From an uncultured Rhodospirillales bacterium (GTDB lineage: Bacteria; Pseudomonadota; Alphaproteobacteria; Rhodospirillales; 2-02-FULL-58-16), in NCBI GenBank assembly GCA_913053795.1, contig CAJXGZ010000090.1, forward strand, positions 1-8,538: DNA of 8,538 nucleotides. Reading direction: 5' to 3'. Both the position numbers and the translations under genes were made by a program. Shown here piece after piece: positions 8,026 to 8,538 of this stretch (positions are counted from its first letter, which is position 1; the number at the start of each line of letters is the position of its first letter). Under the pieces are notes generated by a model. The model saw only the letters and a program-made list of their open reading frames with translations. It did not search any database and had not been told where the DNA came from.

Positions 8026-8031
8026 ATTATA
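8026..8031 (-). promoter_or_regulatory. Candidate -10 element upstream of chvI
   Basis: A perfect TATAAT on the minus strand lies about 78 bases before the chvI start, inside the AT-rich intergenic stretch. No TTGACA-like -35 is seen at 16-18 bp (the region reads GAGCGT), so it would need an activator or another sigma contact. It is supported only by the hexamer and its position. Confidence 0.35.
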
Positions 8032-8050
8032 GTCTACTCATTCTTATCAC

Positions 8051-8078
8051 GCTCGGGGAATCGCCGAGCCGGTTTTTT
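8051..8078 (+). terminator. Rho-independent terminator-like hairpin upstream of cbtB
   Basis: GCTCGG (8051-8056) pairs with CCGAGC (8064-8069) across a 7-nt loop, followed by CGG and six T (8073-8078). A second, overlapping stem (GCCG/CGGC around the T-run) is possible. It is oriented along the plus strand, yet no plus-strand gene precedes it in the window. It ends 39 bases before the cbtB start, so it could be an attenuator in the cbtB leader or the end of a short RNA. Confidence 0.55.
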
Positions 8079-8117
8079 CGGCCCTTAGGATCATTATTAT
8101 TAACGCGGAGAGATTGA

Positions 8118-8324
8118 ATGATGAAGACAAACCCATCCCGCACCCAGGCGCTTACCCGGGAAGCCTTGCCTGAGACCGCCGCCGCTTATCGTCTTGAAGC
8201 CGGGGCGCCGGTCGTTGTCGCCGTTCTTTTCGGTTTCTTCCTGCTTCTTGGCGCCGGCTTCGTTCAAACCACCCATGACGTCGCCCACGATACGCGTCAT
8301 TCATTAGGCTTTCCCTGTCACTGA
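8118..8324 (+). CDS. cbtB: CbtB, small subunit of a predicted cobalt transporter
   Basis: This 68-residue protein has one membrane helix (about 30-50, APVVVAVLFGFFLLLGAGFV) and a short C-terminal tail HDVAHDTRHSLGFPCH with four histidines and a cysteine (H53, H57, H61, C67, H68). This layout and the DTRH..GFPCH ending are the signature of CbtB, the histidine-rich partner of the membrane protein CbtA in a predicted cobalt uptake system. The tail probably binds the metal (family knowledge and inference). The ATG at 8118-8120, chosen over the adjacent ATG at 8121, has GGAG seven bases upstream. cbtA sequence begins 2 bases after the stop. The gene is divergent from chvI. cbtAB is often under a cobalamin riboswitch, but the leader here is too short and shows no recognisable B12 box. 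Confidence 0.88.
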   Translation: MMKTNPSRTQALTREALPETAAAYRLEAGAPVVVAVLFGFFLLLGAGFVQTTHDVAHDTRHSLGFPCH

Positions 8325-8326
8325 TC

Positions 8327-8538
8327 TTGTTCAAGCGAATCCTTAGCACGGCGCTGGCGGCGGGTTCCGCCGGCGGCCTTGGAATGCCCTCCCGGCGGCG
8401 CGTTGCGGCAAGCGGCGCCCTTGGAGCGTCTGGCCTACACCGCTCTCTTCAATATCCTTACCGGAGTCGCTTTCGGTTTTCTATTGGCGGAGGGGTTTGT
8501 CTTGAAGGGCGATTCCGCCGGCTGGCTTCGCCGCCTTC
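8327..8538 (+). pseudogene. cbtA: CbtA, predicted cobalt transporter membrane subunit; frameshifted and cut by the window edge
   Basis: A TTG at 8327-8329 opens a frame giving MFKRILSTALAAGSAGGL, a typical CbtA N-terminus (first membrane helix). That frame then continues as an arginine- and serine-rich sequence unlike the family. In the +1 frame, from 8421, comes LERLAYTALFNILTGVAFGF and then LLAEGFVLKGDSAGWLRRL up to the window end, which fits the second membrane helix of CbtA. In relatives, as recalled, some 50 residues separate these two parts, including the end of helix one and a periplasmic loop; here about 30 codons' worth of DNA remains and the frame is lost. The gene therefore appears to carry an internal deletion plus a frameshift. 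The start has no clear ribosome binding site and may depend on coupling to cbtB. The rest lies outside the window. Confidence 0.72.

Noticed and set aside
7949..8117. Cobalamin riboswitch before cbtB
   Set aside because: The whole gap is 169 bp and must also hold the chvI leader; no B12-box-like sequence is visible, only a simple hairpin with a T-run.

Overview
The window is GC-rich and tightly packed. It looks like part of an alphaproteobacterial chromosome, most likely Rhodospirillales-like. Two things point there: the gene order chvI-chvG-hprK-rapZ-EIIA(Man)-ptsH-ptsP-ahcY, and the short HPr kinase that lacks the N-terminal domain seen in Firmicutes. This assignment rests on recalled family and synteny knowledge, not on a search.

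Layout. Bases 66-7948 carry a block on the minus strand, so it reads from right to left: response regulator chvI, sensor kinase chvG (broken), hprK, rapZ, a mannose-family EIIA, ptsH (HPr), ptsP (enzyme I), ahcY, then a short 3' remnant of glmS. Three successive junctions (hprK/rapZ, rapZ/EIIA, EIIA/ptsH) are 4-base ATGA stop/start overlaps, and ptsH and ptsP are 7 nt apart, so these genes are very probably one translationally coupled operon. An AT-rich intergenic stretch (about 7949-8117) separates this block from a divergent plus-strand pair, cbtB and a damaged, window-truncated cbtA, predicted to act in cobalt uptake.

Function. ptsP, ptsH and EIIA form a phosphorelay from phosphoenolpyruvate with no sugar permease (EIIB/C/D) in view, as expected for a regulatory PTS. 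HprK can phosphorylate the regulatory serine of HPr. RapZ is a P-loop regulatory protein. ChvG/ChvI is the envelope/acid-type two-component system usually found beside this cluster. AhcY recycles S-adenosylhomocysteine.

What stands out. Three loci are damaged in 8.5 kb: glmS is reduced to its last ~50-66 codons, chvG has lost about 60 nt just after the phospho-accepting histidine with a frameshift at a GAGCTC junction, and cbtA has lost an internal segment with a frameshift. The intact genes between them look normal. Smaller curiosities are an 18-bp triplicated repeat at the 5' end of rapZ that copies a Shine-Dalgarno-like AAGG plus an ATG, a tight hairpin over the hprK ribosome binding site, a run of nine G/C in the ahcY leader, and an orphan plus-strand terminator-like hairpin upstream of cbtB. 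I see no novel defence or mobile system, no CRISPR, no tRNA or rRNA and no insertion sequence.
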